Assembly: GCF_002153745.1 (NCBI RefSeq)
Contig: NZ_JOPL01000005.1
Span: 124,001-188,000 of the forward strand
Length of the DNA: 64,000 bases
Source: Acetobacter sp. DsW_063
GTDB taxonomy: Bacteria; Pseudomonadota; Alphaproteobacteria; Acetobacterales; Acetobacteraceae
Reading direction: 5' to 3'
Made by a program: the position numbers and the translations under genes. Positions 30,144-40,874 of the stretch are shown here, piece after piece (position 1 is the first letter of the stretch; each line of letters starts with the position of its first letter). The notes beneath the pieces are model-generated. The model ran no database searches, was not told where the DNA came from, and saw only the letters and a program-made list of their open reading frames with translations.

Positions 30144-31532
30144 TCAGACACGATCGCGGATAAACGATACCAGACGGTTCATAAATCCTGCCGGACGCTC
30201 GTCTGTAAACTCGATGTCTCCGAATGGGCGCTCGACCGAGGCCGCCCAGGCGAGGAGGCCTGCGGTCGTGGCGAAGGTCGCCGCGGCGCATTCCGCGGGC
30301 AGTCCGACGACGTTCATCGGCTTGCCGAGCCGCACGGGCCGGTTGAGCACGCGCGCCGCAACCGAACCGACGCCGTCCAGCAACGACGCTCCACCCGTCA
30401 GCACCACGCGGCCCCCCGCGAGTCGACCGAGACCAGCGCCGTCGAGACGGTCGCGGACCAGTTCGAAGGTTTCCTCGATTCGTGGGCGGATGATGTCGCC
30501 CAGCGCGGCGCGCGGCATCAGTTCGAAACTCGGCGCATCGACGCCTGCACGTTCAATGCGGATAGACACGCCGTCGTCGCTGTCCCCCGACAGGTCTGCG
30601 TGACCATGCATGGTTTTCAGCCGCTCGGCGTTATCGGACGACGTGCCAAGTCCGCGCGCTATATCGCGTGTCACGTGCTCCCCGCCGACGCCGATCTGTG
30701 CGGTGTGGACCAGTTGTCCTTCCGCAAAGACTGCAAGAGACGTGGTGCCGCCGCCCATGTCGACGACCGTGGTGCCGATCATTCTCTGGTCGGCGTCCGT
30801 GACGGCGAGGCCGGATGCGAGCGGCGCGGAGACGAGCGCGTCGAGTTTCAGCTCGGCGCGGCCGAGCAGGGAGTCCAGTGTGCGCAGCGCGGTGGAAGCC
30901 GAATCGATGACGTGGAGCCGCGCGCGCAGTTGGTCGCACAGATGGCCGCGCGGATCGGTCACGCCGTCGGTCTCGTCCACCGCGAAATCCAGAGGCAAGG
31001 TGTGAATGACCGCGCGTCCTTCGGACTGCGCTTTCATCCGCCCTTCGGTAACGATTCGCCGGATGTCGGCGTCGGTGATTTCGCGCCCACCCACGGGCCA
31101 GTGCACGTTGAACAACCGGCTTTCCGGTTGTCCGCTGGACAGGTTGACGACGACCTTGTCGAGAGAGCGGCCAAATTCGCGTTCGGCGTTGCCGACGACG
31201 TGCCGGATGATCGCTTCGGCCGCTCGGAGATCGACAACGGCGCCGTTCTTGACGCCGTTCGACCGTAGCCAACCGCATCCCAGCACCCGCAACGTTCCGT
31301 CGGGCTCGCCTTTGCCGATCAGGCAGGTGATTTTGGTCGAGCCGATATCGAGGACGCCAACCACCTCACGACGCCATGCGCGCGCCTGAGGACGGCTTTC
31401 GGAAGGCGGCAGGCCAAGCGGGCGCGAAGAATCGTCGCTCTCTCCGCGTCCCGTCGGGCGGCGACGTTCCGGACCTTTGCCGACGAGCGCCAGAGCGCCT
31501 GATGTTGAGGGAGTCTCGACGAGGTCGTTCAT
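30144..31532 (-). CDS. ftsA: Cell division protein FtsA
   Basis: A 462-residue actin-like ATPase that tethers FtsZ to the membrane. The nucleotide-binding motif is VGVLDIGSTKITCLIG (~residue 58), followed by VVDMGGGTTSLAVF. The C-terminal tail VSFIRDRV is amphipathic-like and would bind the membrane. About 55 extra residues (charged, Arg/Ser/Pro-rich) precede the core. The ATG overlaps the ftsQ stop by 4 bp, which supports this start. Confidence 0.95.
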   Translation of the reverse strand: MNDLVETPSTSGALALVGKGPERRRPTGRGESDDSSRPLGLPPSESRPQARAWRREVVGVLDIGSTKITCLIGKGEPDGTLRVLGCGWLRSNGVKNGAVVDLRAAEAIIRHVVGNAEREFGRSLDKVVVNLSSGQPESRLFNVHWPVGGREITDADIRRIVTEGRMKAQSEGRAVIHTLPLDFAVDETDGVTDPRGHLCDQLRARLHVIDSASTALRTLDSLLGRAELKLDALVSAPLASGLAVTDADQRMIGTTVVDMGGGTTSLAVFAEGQLVHTAQIGVGGEHVTRDIARGLGTSSDNAERLKTMHGHADLSGDSDDGVSIRIERAGVDAPSFELMPRAALGDIIRPRIEETFELVRDRLDGAGLGRLAGGRVVLTGGASLLDGVGSVAARVLNRPVRLGKPMNVVGLPAECAAATFATTAGLLAWAASVERPFGDIEFTDERPAGFMNRLVSFIRDRV

Positions 31533-32545
31533 GCCGGCAGCCCTTCTTCCGTTGTGTTCGCGCGTCCGCTGCGTTCGTTGCTTCCACCGGTCGTCCCGTT
31601 TTCTGCGCCGGGTTGTTGTCCGGAATGCGGCGCGGCGGCATCGCCATGACCATCGGCAGGCGCTGCGCCCGGCGTGCTGTCGGGCGTTGGCGGAGCCTGA
31701 CGCTCGCGGATGGTCAGTCGATCAGGCAAGCGCATGTCAATGACCTCAACCGGGCGGTCAAGCAGTCCGAACTGTTTCTGCAGGCGTTCGAGGCGGTTGA
31801 GCGCAGCCTCTTCCTCAGCTTCAGGCAGTTGCACCACCGTACCGTCGCGCAGGCTGATCGACCAGCGGCGTTCGCCAACCAGAGTCGCAGCCGTCATGCG
31901 TGCGCTGACGTCTGGCGCTTTCGCGAGGGCGTCGAGCAGTTCCGCCGCGCTGTGCGCAGCACCTTCGCCCACTACCAGAGGGAGTTTCATGAACGCCTGG
32001 GCGTCCTTGCCGGTCATGCCCTTGTCGGGAACAGGTTCGCCGTTCCGGTCGATCAATACGAAACGTCCCTTGTTCTGCCACACGGCGAATGGCGGGCGTT
32101 CGACGAGGCGAACCACGATCAGGCCGGACAGGTGCCGTTCGACGCTGGCGTGATCGACGAATGGCAGATCATCAAGGCGTTGGCGTGCTTCCGTCACATG
32201 AAAGCCCAGCATTGAGTCGCCGACGGAAACGCCGAGAGCCGTGCGGATAGAATCGAGGCTTGTGAGGTTCTGGCCTTCGACCCGGATCGCCGTCACCTTC
32301 AGCGGGATGGCGGCCTCAAGCCTGTTCCTCAGCGGTGTCAACAGAGCGTCGTTGCCGTGAAACGAAAGGAATGCGAAGCCGCCCGCGCCGACAACGCCCA
32401 GCAGCCCAAGAGTTTTCAAAAGGCCTTTGCGGCGTCGCAAAAGAAGCCCGATGCGCGATGGGCGATCCATGCGTGTCGAACGACGCCCGGTCGCGCCCGT
32501 GCCGTTTCCGGCGTTTGGTTGGGGTGAGACCGGGCGCTGGCTCAA
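31529..32545 (-). CDS. ftsQ: Cell division protein FtsQ (DivIB)
   Basis: A 338-residue divisome protein. The cytoplasmic N-terminus is basic, followed by a single membrane helix (TLGLLGVVGAGGFAFL, ~residue 45-60). A POTRA domain follows (ALPLKVTAIRVEGQNLTSLDSI reads as a POTRA entry), then a beta domain (FVLIDRNGEPVPDKG, RWSISLRDGTVVQLP). The C-terminal ~60 residues are Gly/Pro/Asn-rich and probably unstructured. It overlaps ddl upstream and ftsA downstream by 4 bp each. Confidence 0.94.
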   Translation of the reverse strand: MSQRPVSPQPNAGNGTGATGRRSTRMDRPSRIGLLLRRRKGLLKTLGLLGVVGAGGFAFLSFHGNDALLTPLRNRLEAAIPLKVTAIRVEGQNLTSLDSIRTALGVSVGDSMLGFHVTEARQRLDDLPFVDHASVERHLSGLIVVRLVERPPFAVWQNKGRFVLIDRNGEPVPDKGMTGKDAQAFMKLPLVVGEGAAHSAAELLDALAKAPDVSARMTAATLVGERRWSISLRDGTVVQLPEAEEEAALNRLERLQKQFGLLDRPVEVIDMRLPDRLTIRERQAPPTPDSTPGAAPADGHGDAAAPHSGQQPGAENGTTGGSNERSGRANTTEEGLPA

Positions 32546-33522
32546 CGGCGGCTTCTTTCGGCGCGACGCTCGGCCTCTCGCACCAGACGATCGCAGAGTT
32601 CCTCATAGGAAATTCCACAAAACGCCGCCTGCTCCGGCAGGAGCGAGGTTGGAGTCATGCCCGGCTGAGTATTCACTTCCAGCAGGGCAAGGCGTCCCGG
32701 TTCGTCGGGACCGCAGCCGGTGTCGTCGTAACGAAAGTCGGAGCGTGACGCGCCGGCACAACCCAGAACCTTGTGCGCAGCGATCGCTATTTCGCAGGCG
32801 CGCCGGAAAATGTCGGGGTGGATCACGGCGGGCAGGACGTGCCGACTTCCGCCGTCTCCATATTTTGCGTCGTAATCGTAGAAATCGTGGCCCGTTGCGA
32901 CGTTCGGCAAGATGTCCGTGACGGTCAGGGCCTGCGGCTCGTTCTCACCGTCGTCGAGGACGCCGACAGTGATTTCCCGACCCGCGATATAGGACTCCAC
33001 CAGCGCGAGTGGCCCGTAGCGCCACGCGTTTGCGATTTCGGCGCGACGGTTCGAGCCTTCGCGGACGATGGAAACGCCGACCGAAGATCCTTCGTCCAGG
33101 GGTTTGACGACGTATGGGGCGGGCAGCGGATCCGCCTCCGCAAGCTCAGCGATCGTCACCGTTTTGCCGTTAGCCATTGGCAAGCCTGCGGCGATGAACA
33201 ACGCGCGAGAGGCCGCCTTGTCCATGGCTGTGGCGGAGGCGCGAATGCCAGAATGGGTATAGGGAAGCCCCATCCATTCAAGCACGCCCTGAATGGCGCC
33301 GTCTTCGCCGAAGCGGCCGTGCAGGGCGTTGAACACCACGTCCGGCCGTTGCTCGCGAAGCCCGGAGACCAGCGCCATGACGTCTTGGCCGGGGTCGAGC
33401 GGCGTGACTTCGTGTCCGGCGGCCCGCAACGCCTTGATGACCTCCCCGCCGGAAGACAGGCTGACCTCGCGCTCGGCGGAGGCGCCGCCGAGCAGCACTG
33501 TGACCCGTCGCATCGCACTCAT
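32542..33522 (-). CDS. ddl: D-alanine--D-alanine ligase
   Basis: A 326-residue ATP-grasp ligase making the D-Ala-D-Ala dipeptide of peptidoglycan. Motifs: VLLGGASAEREVSL at the N-terminus, PYVVKPLDEGSSVGV for ATP binding, and LLEVNTQPGMTPTSLLPEQA at the C-terminus. Start and stop overlap murB and ftsQ by 4 bp. Confidence 0.97.
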   Translation of the reverse strand: MSAMRRVTVLLGGASAEREVSLSSGGEVIKALRAAGHEVTPLDPGQDVMALVSGLREQRPDVVFNALHGRFGEDGAIQGVLEWMGLPYTHSGIRASATAMDKAASRALFIAAGLPMANGKTVTIAELAEADPLPAPYVVKPLDEGSSVGVSIVREGSNRRAEIANAWRYGPLALVESYIAGREITVGVLDDGENEPQALTVTDILPNVATGHDFYDYDAKYGDGGSRHVLPAVIHPDIFRRACEIAIAAHKVLGCAGASRSDFRYDDTGCGPDEPGRLALLEVNTQPGMTPTSLLPEQAAFCGISYEELCDRLVREAERRAERSRR

Positions 33523-34517
33523 GCTGCGCCTCCTGTCTCGGTCGATGGAATTCCCAGGCGCTTGATCTCCCAGTGCAGAGACACGCCGGACTGTTCCATC
33601 ACACGCTTGCGCACTGTTTCTCCCAGCGTTTCCAAATCGGCGGCTGTCGCGCCGCCCGTGTTGATCAGAAAGTTGCAGTGTTTTTCACTGACTTGCGCGC
33701 CGCCGATCGTCAGGCCGCGGCACCCGGCGGCGTCGATTAGCTGCCAGGCTTTCAGTTGCGAAGTCGCTGCGTCCGGGTTGCGGAACGTCGAGCCGCCGGT
33801 GCGCGCACGAACGGGCTGAGCGCTTTCGCGCGCTGCGCGCACGTCAGCGATGCGGGCTGCGATGTCGGCGCGGTCGCCCGCCGTGGCGCGCAGGCGCGCC
33901 CGAACGACGACAGAGCCGTCGGTCAGTGCGGAGTGGCGGTATCCGAACCTGAGGTCGCCAGCATGCAGCCTGACAAGGCCGCCGTCGCGCGTGACGATCT
34001 CCGCCCAGTCGAGCACGGTCGCCATGTCGGACCCGTAGGCGCCGGCGTTCATGCGTACCGCGCCGCCGATCGAGCCCGGGATTCCAGCGAGAAACTCAAG
34101 CCCAGCGAGCCCGGCTGCGGCGGCTGTCTCCGCAACCGTTGCATCCAGCGCCGCGCCGCCGACCACAAGTCCTTCTTCTTCCGTGACGATGGCGGCGAAG
34201 GCGCCGCCAAGACGCACGACAAGGCCGGACAGGCCACCATCGCGGATAATCACGTTGGAGCACGCCCCGAGCGTCGTCACCGGCAATTCAGGGGAGAGGC
34301 GGGACAGAGCCGACGCGAGGTCGTCTCCATCCGCTGGCTGAAACAGGCAGTCAGCGGGGCCGCCGACACGAAACCAGCTGCGGGGGGCGAGCGGTTGTCC
34401 AAACGAGACCTTGCCGCGCGCGCCGCGCATCGCGTCGCCGAGCGCATGCGCCAGCGTTCCGGCGGCTTGGGAGCCTTCGGTCGTCGGGGCTTTTCGCAGG
34501 GCGAGCGCGTCCGTCAT
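33519..34517 (-). CDS. murB: UDP-N-acetylenolpyruvoylglucosamine reductase MurB
   Basis: A 332-residue FAD enzyme making UDP-MurNAc. FAD-binding motif [10 protein letters not shown], then [24 protein letters not shown], and the catalytic GSTFRNP serine region and C-terminal glutamate region ([10 protein letters not shown]). The ATG at 34517 overlaps the murC stop by 4 bp, which rules out the 31-residue upstream extension. Confidence 0.97.
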   Translation of the reverse strand: MTDALALRKAPTTEGSQAAGTLAHALGDAMRGARGKVSFGQPLAPRSWFRVGGPADCLFQPADGDDLASALSRLSPELPVTTLGACSNVIIRDGGLSGLVVRLGGAFAAIVTEEEGLVVGGAALDATVAETAAAAGLAGLEFLAGIPGSIGGAVRMNAGAYGSDMATVLDWAEIVTRDGGLVRLHAGDLRFGYRHSALTDGSVVVRARLRATAGDRADIAARIADVRAARESAQPVRARTGGSTFRNPDAATSQLKAWQLIDAAGCRGLTIGGAQVSEKHCNFLINTGGATAADLETLGETVRKRVMEQSGVSLHWEIKRLGIPSTETGGAA

Positions 34518-35947
34518 GCGGCGAAACCGCCTTTCTGTCCGCTCTGCAGGGCGGCGAGTTCGGAAGGCAGCGCCTGCGCCCAGTTGGTGATGGAGCCTGC
34601 GCCGAGGCACACGACGTAATCACCCGGCTTGGCCATGGCGTTGATCATTTCGGCGAGGTGCGCGGGGTCGGTCAGCGGCACCACGGAGCGGTGTCCGCGC
34701 TCGCGCAGGCCATCGACCAGAAAATCGCGGTTCACGCCGTCGATGGGAGCCTCTCCCGCAGCGTAGACATCCGCCACGATTACCGAATCCGCGTCGTTCA
34801 TGCAGGTGCAGAACTCGCCGAACAGCGTCTGGAGGCGGGAGTAGCGATGGGGCTGCACGACGGCGATGACACGGCGCGCGCCAGCCTGTCGGGCTGCTTT
34901 CAGTACGGCGGCGATCTCGACGGGGTGGTGCCCGTAATCGTCGATCACCGTCACGCCCGCCGTTTCGCCGGTGCGGGTGAAGCGACGCTTCACGCCACGG
35001 AAGGACGCGAGGCCGGAGCGGATGGTGGCGTCGTCGATGTCCATTTCGGTGGCGACGGCGATCGCAGCCAGCGCGTTCTGGACGTTGTGGCTGCCGAGCA
35101 TCGGCAGGCGGAACGGCCCTGCACGACGCGAACGACGACGGGTGCGGTCAGTGATCTGGACCTCGAATGTGGCGCCCAGCTTGTCGGTGATCAGCTTCTC
35201 CGCGCGGACGTCGGCCTGTGGCGAGAAGCCGTAGGTGACGATCCGATGGTCGGACAGGCGCGGGATCATCTGCTGCACGGCCGGGTGGTCGATGCACAGC
35301 ACCGCAAAACCGTAGAACGGCACGTTGGAGACGAACTGGTCGTACGCGGCCTCCATGGCCTCGGCCGATCCCCAGTGGTCAAGATGCTCCGGGTCCATGT
35401 TGGTGACGACCGAAATGACCGAAGGCAGGCGCAGGAACGACCCGTCGCTCTCGTCGGCCTCGACCACCATCCACTCGCCTTTGCCCATGCGCGTGTTGGT
35501 GCCATAAGCCTCGATGATGCCGCCGTTGATCACGGTCGGGTCCAATTTGGCCGCTTCCAGCACGGCGGCCACCAGACTGGTCGTCGTGGTCTTGCCATGC
35601 GTGCCGCCGATGGCGACCGACCAGCGCAGACGCATCAGCTCGGCCAGCATTTCCGCGCGGCGTACGACCGGTATCAGACGGCTGCGCGCCGCCACAACTT
35701 CGGGATTGTCACGGCCCACGGCGGTCGAGATCACCACGACCTGCGCCTGCCCGAGATTGGCGGCGTCGTGGCCGATGGTCACGGAGACGCCTGCGGCGCG
35801 CAGACGGCGGACATTGGCGTTCTCCGACATGTCCGACCCCTGAACCTTATAGCCCAGCAGGTGCAGCACTTCGGCGATCCCGGACATTCCGATCCCGCCG
35901 ATGCCCACGAAGTGGATGACGCCGATGGACAGCGGAAGAGCTCTCAT
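34514..35947 (-). CDS. murC: UDP-N-acetylmuramate--L-alanine ligase MurC
   Basis: A 477-residue Mur ligase that adds L-Ala to UDP-MurNAc. The N-terminal UDP-binding loop is [16 protein letters not shown]. The ATP loop is [14 protein letters not shown]. Later motifs [21 protein letters not shown] and [10 protein letters not shown] complete the family pattern. It overlaps murG by 4 bp upstream and murB by 4 bp downstream. Confidence 0.97.
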   Translation of the reverse strand: MRALPLSIGVIHFVGIGGIGMSGIAEVLHLLGYKVQGSDMSENANVRRLRAAGVSVTIGHDAANLGQAQVVVISTAVGRDNPEVVAARSRLIPVVRRAEMLAELMRLRWSVAIGGTHGKTTTTSLVAAVLEAAKLDPTVINGGIIEAYGTNTRMGKGEWMVVEADESDGSFLRLPSVISVVTNMDPEHLDHWGSAEAMEAAYDQFVSNVPFYGFAVLCIDHPAVQQMIPRLSDHRIVTYGFSPQADVRAEKLITDKLGATFEVQITDRTRRRSRRAGPFRLPMLGSHNVQNALAAIAVATEMDIDDATIRSGLASFRGVKRRFTRTGETAGVTVIDDYGHHPVEIAAVLKAARQAGARRVIAVVQPHRYSRLQTLFGEFCTCMNDADSVIVADVYAAGEAPIDGVNRDFLVDGLRERGHRSVVPLTDPAHLAEMINAMAKPGDYVVCLGAGSITNWAQALPSELAALQSGQKGGFAA

Positions 35948-37200
35948 ACGTGGGACTCCATGGACAGGGCGGGCGAGCGACTTGCGTCGCCGGAAAGCGT
36001 GACGGACACAGGGGAGCCGAGGGGCGGCGTTTGCGCGCCAGAGCCGTCCGGCCCGGACGAGTGGGGGTGGGCATAAGCGCTCGGCGGCGCCTGATGCAAG
36101 CTTGCTTCCACAAGGTCGGCCAGTCTTTCGGCGGCGTCGGGTCGGGCCAACGTCGCGGCGGCTGCGGCCTGCGCCGTCAGGGTGTTCGGATTTTCAAGCA
36201 GGGGCAGCAACGCCGCTGCGAGGGATTCCACTGTAAAAACGGGCTGCGGCATCAGCCGCGCCGCGCCGATCGTCTCCAACGAACGCGCGTTGGCCGTCTG
36301 CTCGTCGCTTGCTGCGACGGGAAGGGGAACCAGGATCGAGGGGCGTCCGGCGGTGGCGATTTCCGCAACGGACGACCCGCCTGCGCGTCCGATCACCAAG
36401 TGTGCGTCGCGTAGCAGGGCGGGGACGTCGGAGAAAAACGACTCCACGCGCGCAGGTATGCCAGCGGCGGCATAGGCGGCGCGAACGCGTTCGGCGTCTT
36501 CAGTCCGCGCCTGCTGCGTCACATGCAGGCGGGCGCGCAGCGAGAGCGGCAGGGCGGCGAGGGCGGACGGTGCGACGTCAGAGAACACCCGCGCGCCGAG
36601 GGAGCCGCCCCAGACCAGAACCCGGATGGTCTCGTCAGGCGCGCGATAGGCCTCCCCGGCGAGGGCTGCGATGGCGGGGCGGACGGGCATGCCGGTCATG
36701 TGGGCAGTCGCGCGCGAAGGCAATCCGGCGACGCTCGGGAAGGATGTCGCCACGGCGTCAGCGAAGCGCGCCAGCACGGAGTTTGCGCGACCAAGCACCG
36801 CGTTGCCTTCGTGCAGGATGATGGCGGGGCGGTTCGTGCGTCCCAGAAGCCGGGCGCCGAGCAGCGGCGGAACGGAGGGATAGCCTCCGAAGCCGACGAC
36901 AGCGGAGGGACGCAGCGCAGTCATGACGCCACGCGCTGCCCATGCGCCTTTAAGGAGAGCCAGTCCGCCGCGCAGCGCACGTATCGGCCCGCGTCCCGCC
37001 ACTCCCGCGCCGGGAAGCACGAATTGCTCTGCGTCGGCGAAGACGCCCGTCGTGCGTTGCCCGGCGCGTGCGTCGGTCATCAGGACGACGCGGCGACCGC
37101 GCGCCACCAGCGCGTCGGCCAACGCTTCGGCCGGGAAGAAATGCCCGCCGGTGCCGCCCGCTGCGATTACGATCGGACCGTTTTCGTCACGCATGCTCAT
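35944..37200 (-). CDS. murG: Lipid II synthase MurG (GlcNAc transferase)
   Basis: A 418-residue GT-B glycosyltransferase that converts lipid I to lipid II at the inner membrane. N-terminal [10 protein letters not shown] loop, [11 protein letters not shown], and [24 protein letters not shown] for UDP-GlcNAc binding. The last ~50 residues are Pro/Ser-rich and extra relative to E. coli MurG. The ATG at 37200 overlaps the ftsW stop by 4 bp; an upstream TTG is not preferred. Confidence 0.97.
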   Translation of the reverse strand: MSMRDENGPIVIAAGGTGGHFFPAEALADALVARGRRVVLMTDARAGQRTTGVFADAEQFVLPGAGVAGRGPIRALRGGLALLKGAWAARGVMTALRPSAVVGFGGYPSVPPLLGARLLGRTNRPAIILHEGNAVLGRANSVLARFADAVATSFPSVAGLPSRATAHMTGMPVRPAIAALAGEAYRAPDETIRVLVWGGSLGARVFSDVAPSALAALPLSLRARLHVTQQARTEDAERVRAAYAAAGIPARVESFFSDVPALLRDAHLVIGRAGGSSVAEIATAGRPSILVPLPVAASDEQTANARSLETIGAARLMPQPVFTVESLAAALLPLLENPNTLTAQAAAAATLARPDAAERLADLVEASLHQAPPSAYAHPHSSGPDGSGAQTPPLGSPVSVTLSGDASRSPALSMESHV

Positions 37201-38363
37201 GTCGCCGCCTTCCAAGCGCCGGTCGGGGTCGCCAGTGTTCGGCCGAGGCGGCTTTGCCGGACATGTTGGCGCGTGAGCGCGAGCATCATGCCGATTGTCA
37301 GCGCGACGGACATGGCGGACGAGCCGCCGTAGGAGATGAACGGCAGCGTCATGCCCTTCGTAGGAATGAGATGCAGAGTCGAGCCCATGTTAACGAACGC
37401 CTGCAGGCCGAACCCGGTGACCAGACCGGATGTCGCGAGGATCAGGAACGGGTCGTCTTCACGCAACAGGCGGAGGACCGTCCTGATAACGATTGTCGCA
37501 AACACCGCGATGATGAACAAGCAGATCAGCATGCCGTATTCTTCGCCAGCGACTGCGAAAACGAAGTCGGCATGCGCGTCGGGCAGCAGATCCTTGACGC
37601 GGCCTTCGCCGGGGCCGCGCCCCATCAGGCCACCGTTGCCGAAAGCGCGGAGCGCGGTGTCGATTTGGTAATGGTCGCCGACATTGGGGTGGAGGAAGCG
37701 TTCGACGCGAGAACGGACGTGCGGGAAAATGAAATAGGCCGCAACGCCCGCGCCGCCCATCGCGCCAAAGCCGATGCCCACCAGCAGGATGTTGAGGCCA
37801 TCGACGAAAAGCTGCGCCATGAACACGGTGGTGATGACGGTGAGCATCCCGATATCAGGCTGCGACTTCAGCAGGACGAGAATGACCCCGTACCCAGCAA
37901 AAGCGAGAAGCATTCCCGGGAAATACCGGCGTACGCGTCTCTGGGCGAGAAGCCACGCCGTGACGACCGCGAAACAGGGTTTGAGAAATTCCGAAGGCTG
38001 CACCGACATCATGGGAAGTGCGATCCAGCGGCGCGCTCCCTTGATTTCGATACCGTGGACCAGGGTCATGGCGGTGGCGCCGATGGCGACGACGCATCCG
38101 ATGAAGGCGAGGCGCATGACGCCTTTACGCGACAGCATCGACACGCCGACGACGATCAGACCCGCGATGGCCAGAAACATGACTTGCTTGAAAATGAACA
38201 TGTTGCGCGAGGCGCCGATGCGCACCGCGACGGCGGGACTCGCTGCCAGCATCAGGATGTAGCCGAAGCCGATGAGGGTTCCGACGCATGCGAGCGTCAT
38301 GCGATCGACGCTGCGCCACCAACGACCGATCGACGAATTGTCGATGCGTGAAAGTCTGCTCAT
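37197..38363 (-). CDS. ftsW: Lipid II polymerase FtsW
   Basis: A 388-residue SEDS protein with about ten membrane helices, the septal peptidoglycan glycosyltransferase. Landmarks are RWIALPMMSVQPSEFLKPCF, KSQPDIGM, and the C-terminal PFISYGGSSAMSVAL. It overlaps murD and murG by 4 bp on each side. Confidence 0.96.
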   Translation of the reverse strand: MSRLSRIDNSSIGRWWRSVDRMTLACVGTLIGFGYILMLAASPAVAVRIGASRNMFIFKQVMFLAIAGLIVVGVSMLSRKGVMRLAFIGCVVAIGATAMTLVHGIEIKGARRWIALPMMSVQPSEFLKPCFAVVTAWLLAQRRVRRYFPGMLLAFAGYGVILVLLKSQPDIGMLTVITTVFMAQLFVDGLNILLVGIGFGAMGGAGVAAYFIFPHVRSRVERFLHPNVGDHYQIDTALRAFGNGGLMGRGPGEGRVKDLLPDAHADFVFAVAGEEYGMLICLFIIAVFATIVIRTVLRLLREDDPFLILATSGLVTGFGLQAFVNMGSTLHLIPTKGMTLPFISYGGSSAMSVALTIGMMLALTRQHVRQSRLGRTLATPTGAWKAAT

Positions 38364-39769
38364 CGTTCCGGGAGCCCCGATTTGCCCTGATTCATTAGTA
38401 AAGCACGCGAAAGCGCAATGAAATGTAAACCTCGCGCTTCAAAGCCGGAAAATTGATCGAAACTGGCGCAGGCGGGCGACAGCAGGACGACTTCGGCGCC
38501 GGTGGCCTTCGCTGCCGCGAAGGCGGCGGGGACGGCATGTTCCAGATCGCCCACGAGCCTGTGCGCCACGCCATGCCGTGCGAGCGTTTCCGCCAGCATC
38601 GGCGCGTCGCGCCCGATCAGAAAAGCCTCCTCAATACGCGGAAAATACGGCGCCAGATCTTCGATCCCGCCCGCCTTGGCGATGCCTCCGGCGATCCACA
38701 CGATACGGTCGTAGCACGCAAGCGCGCGGGCGGAGGCGTCGGCGTTGGTCGCCTTGCTGTCGTCGACGAACGCGACGCCGTCGGCGTTGGCGATCAGTTT
38801 CTGCCGGTGGGCCAGGCCGTCGAAATTTCCAATGGATTTGGCGAGAACATCGCGAGGCGCACCGAGACGAAGCGCCATCGCGAGGGCGGCGCATGCGTTT
38901 TCGGCATTGTGCGCGCCTGGAAGGGACGAGCCCGGCGTGGCGATCAGGCCGCTTTCATCAACGATCCCACTGTCATCAGCGTGAATGTCCGCGTGTTTGT
39001 CGGTGGCCGAAATGGTTTGCACGGGAACGCCGCGCGTGCGCAGGTCAGACGCGACGCCATCCAGCATCGGGTCGTTCATGCCGATAACGGCAAGATCGTG
39101 TGCGTCCATGCGGTCGAAAATATGCGATTTTGCGTTGACGTACCCGGTCATGTCGCCGTGACGGTCGATGTGGTCGGGGCTGAGGTTTAGCAGGCACGCT
39201 ACGTCGAAATGCAAGTCCAAAAGTCGTTCCAACATGTAGGAGGACATCTCCAGAACATACACGCCGGAATCGGGCAAAAATGGGAGCGAAAGCGCGGCTG
39301 GGCCGAGATTCCCGCCTTCGGCGACAGGAACGCCGGAGGAACGCAAAAGATGCGCGAGCAATGCGGTTGTCGTCGATTTTCCGTTCGTCCCGGTGACGCC
39401 AGCGAAGCGCGCTTTTGAGCCAGCCTTGCGCACGGCCTGAAAAAGCAGCTCCGCGTCGGAGACGATGGGAACACCTGCATCCCGCGCCAGCAACGCGACC
39501 GGGTGCGGTTTGGGCAAAATATGGGGAATTCCGGGCGACATCACCAGAGCGTCGAAGCCTGCTAGGGTGTCGAACGGCGCCACAACGAGTTCGCCGGATA
39601 TCCCGGTTTCGGTTTCCGCCAGAGCGGCGCGGCCGTTTTCGCCGTCGTCCCACGCCTGCACCGTGGCACCCATGCGCGCCAGAGCGCGCGCCGCCGGGGC
39701 GCCATTCCGTCCGAGTCCAAGAACCGCGAAGCGGCGTCCGGAGAAAATGTCTGTCGGAAACTCCGTCAT
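38360..39769 (-). CDS. murD: UDP-MurNAc-L-Ala--D-Glu ligase MurD
   Basis: A 469-residue Mur ligase adding D-glutamate. N-terminal VLGLGRNGAPAARAL, ATP loop GVTGTNGKSTTTALLAH, LNLSPDHIDRHGDM and DDSKATNADASARAL. Ends with a 4-bp overlap to ftsW; 13 bp separates it from mraY. Confidence 0.97.
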   Translation of the reverse strand: MTEFPTDIFSGRRFAVLGLGRNGAPAARALARMGATVQAWDDGENGRAALAETETGISGELVVAPFDTLAGFDALVMSPGIPHILPKPHPVALLARDAGVPIVSDAELLFQAVRKAGSKARFAGVTGTNGKSTTTALLAHLLRSSGVPVAEGGNLGPAALSLPFLPDSGVYVLEMSSYMLERLLDLHFDVACLLNLSPDHIDRHGDMTGYVNAKSHIFDRMDAHDLAVIGMNDPMLDGVASDLRTRGVPVQTISATDKHADIHADDSGIVDESGLIATPGSSLPGAHNAENACAALAMALRLGAPRDVLAKSIGNFDGLAHRQKLIANADGVAFVDDSKATNADASARALACYDRIVWIAGGIAKAGGIEDLAPYFPRIEEAFLIGRDAPMLAETLARHGVAHRLVGDLEHAVPAAFAAAKATGAEVVLLSPACASFDQFSGFEARGLHFIALSRALLMNQGKSGLPER

Positions 39770-39782
39770 GCGCGTCCTGTCC

Positions 39783-40874
39783 TCACCGCAGTTTCAACGT
39801 GGCGAGGCCGAACAGGCCGAGAACGATGGAAACGATCCAGAAGCGGATGACGATCTTGGGCTCCTGCCATCCCTTTTTTTCGAAATGATGGTGCAACGGC
39901 GCCATCAGGAACACACGGCGCTTCGTGCGCTTGTACCAGAAGACCTGAATGACGACGGACAGGGTTTCGATAACGAACAGGCCGCCGACGATGCAGAGCA
40001 CCAGCTCATGCTTGACCGCCACGGCCACAGCGCCAAGCGCGCCGCCGAGCGACAGGGAGCCGGTGTCGCCCATGAACACCGCTGCCGGAGGCGCGTTGAA
40101 CCAGAGAAAGCCAAGGCCTGCGCCAACGAGTCCGGCGCAGAAAATCGCCAGTTCGCCGGTGCCGGGCACGGCGTGAAGTTGCAGATAATCGGCAAAGAGA
40201 TGGTTGCCGACCAGATAGGAGATCAGCGCGAACACGAAAGCAGCAACAACAACAGGCACAGTTGCAAGCCCGTCGAGCCCGTCAGTGAAATTCACCGCAT
40301 TGCCGAAACCGGCGATGGTGATCATCGCGAAGATTGGGAACGCGAAACCCAAGGGCAGAAGCAGGTCCTTTACGAACGGAAACGCGACGTAGTTCGCAAG
40401 GTCCGGCGGCATCATGCTTTCCATCCACCACCCGGCGACAAGCGAGGCCGCGAACTCGCAGCCCAGCCGCGTGCGTTTTGACACGCCGTCCGTGTTGCGG
40501 CGGGAAAGCTTCAGGTAGTCGTCAGCGAACCCGATTGCGCCGAAAGCCGCCGTAACGAACAGAACGGCCCAGACGAACCCGTCCTCCAGATCCGCCCAGA
40601 GCAGGGTCGATGCGAAGAGCGCAATGAGGATCAGCACGCCGCCCATGGTGGGTGTGCCCGCCTTTTCCAGAATATGCCGCTCCGGCCCGAGGGCGCGGAT
40701 CGGTTGTCCTTCACGCTGAATCCGGCGAAGTTCGCGAATGACCGGGTTGCCGAGCATCAACGCGATAGCAAGCGCCGTCAGGCACGCGCCGCCGGAACGA
40801 AAGGTGATGTAGCGGAACAGGTTGAGCAGATTTGTGTGCCCATGCGCGTGATGGGAGACCAGAAGATAGAGCAT
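39783..40874 (-). CDS. mraY: Phospho-MurNAc-pentapeptide transferase MraY
   Basis: A 363-residue integral membrane enzyme that makes lipid I. Landmarks: TPTMGGVLIL, FADDYLK, the catalytic NFTDGLDGLA, and the C-terminal APLHHHFEKKGW. The ATG at 40874 shares one base with the murF stop (TGATG), which fixes the start; a longer upstream frame is a shadow of murF. Confidence 0.97.
   Translation of the reverse strand: MLYLLVSHHAHGHTNLLNLFRYITFRSGGACLTALAIALMLGNPVIRELRRIQREGQPIRALGPERHILEKAGTPTMGGVLILIALFASTLLWADLEDGFVWAVLFVTAAFGAIGFADDYLKLSRRNTDGVSKRTRLGCEFAASLVAGWWMESMMPPDLANYVAFPFVKDLLLPLGFAFPIFAMITIAGFGNAVNFTDGLDGLATVPVVVAAFVFALISYLVGNHLFADYLQLHAVPGTGELAIFCAGLVGAGLGFLWFNAPPAAVFMGDTGSLSLGGALGAVAVAVKHELVLCIVGGLFVIETLSVVIQVFWYKRTKRRVFLMAPLHHHFEKKGWQEPKIVIRFWIVSIVLGLFGLATLKLR

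Noticed and set aside
34658-36076. 472-codon plus-strand open frame opposite murC
   Set aside because: Antisense shadow; His/Asp/Arg-rich and without a domain.
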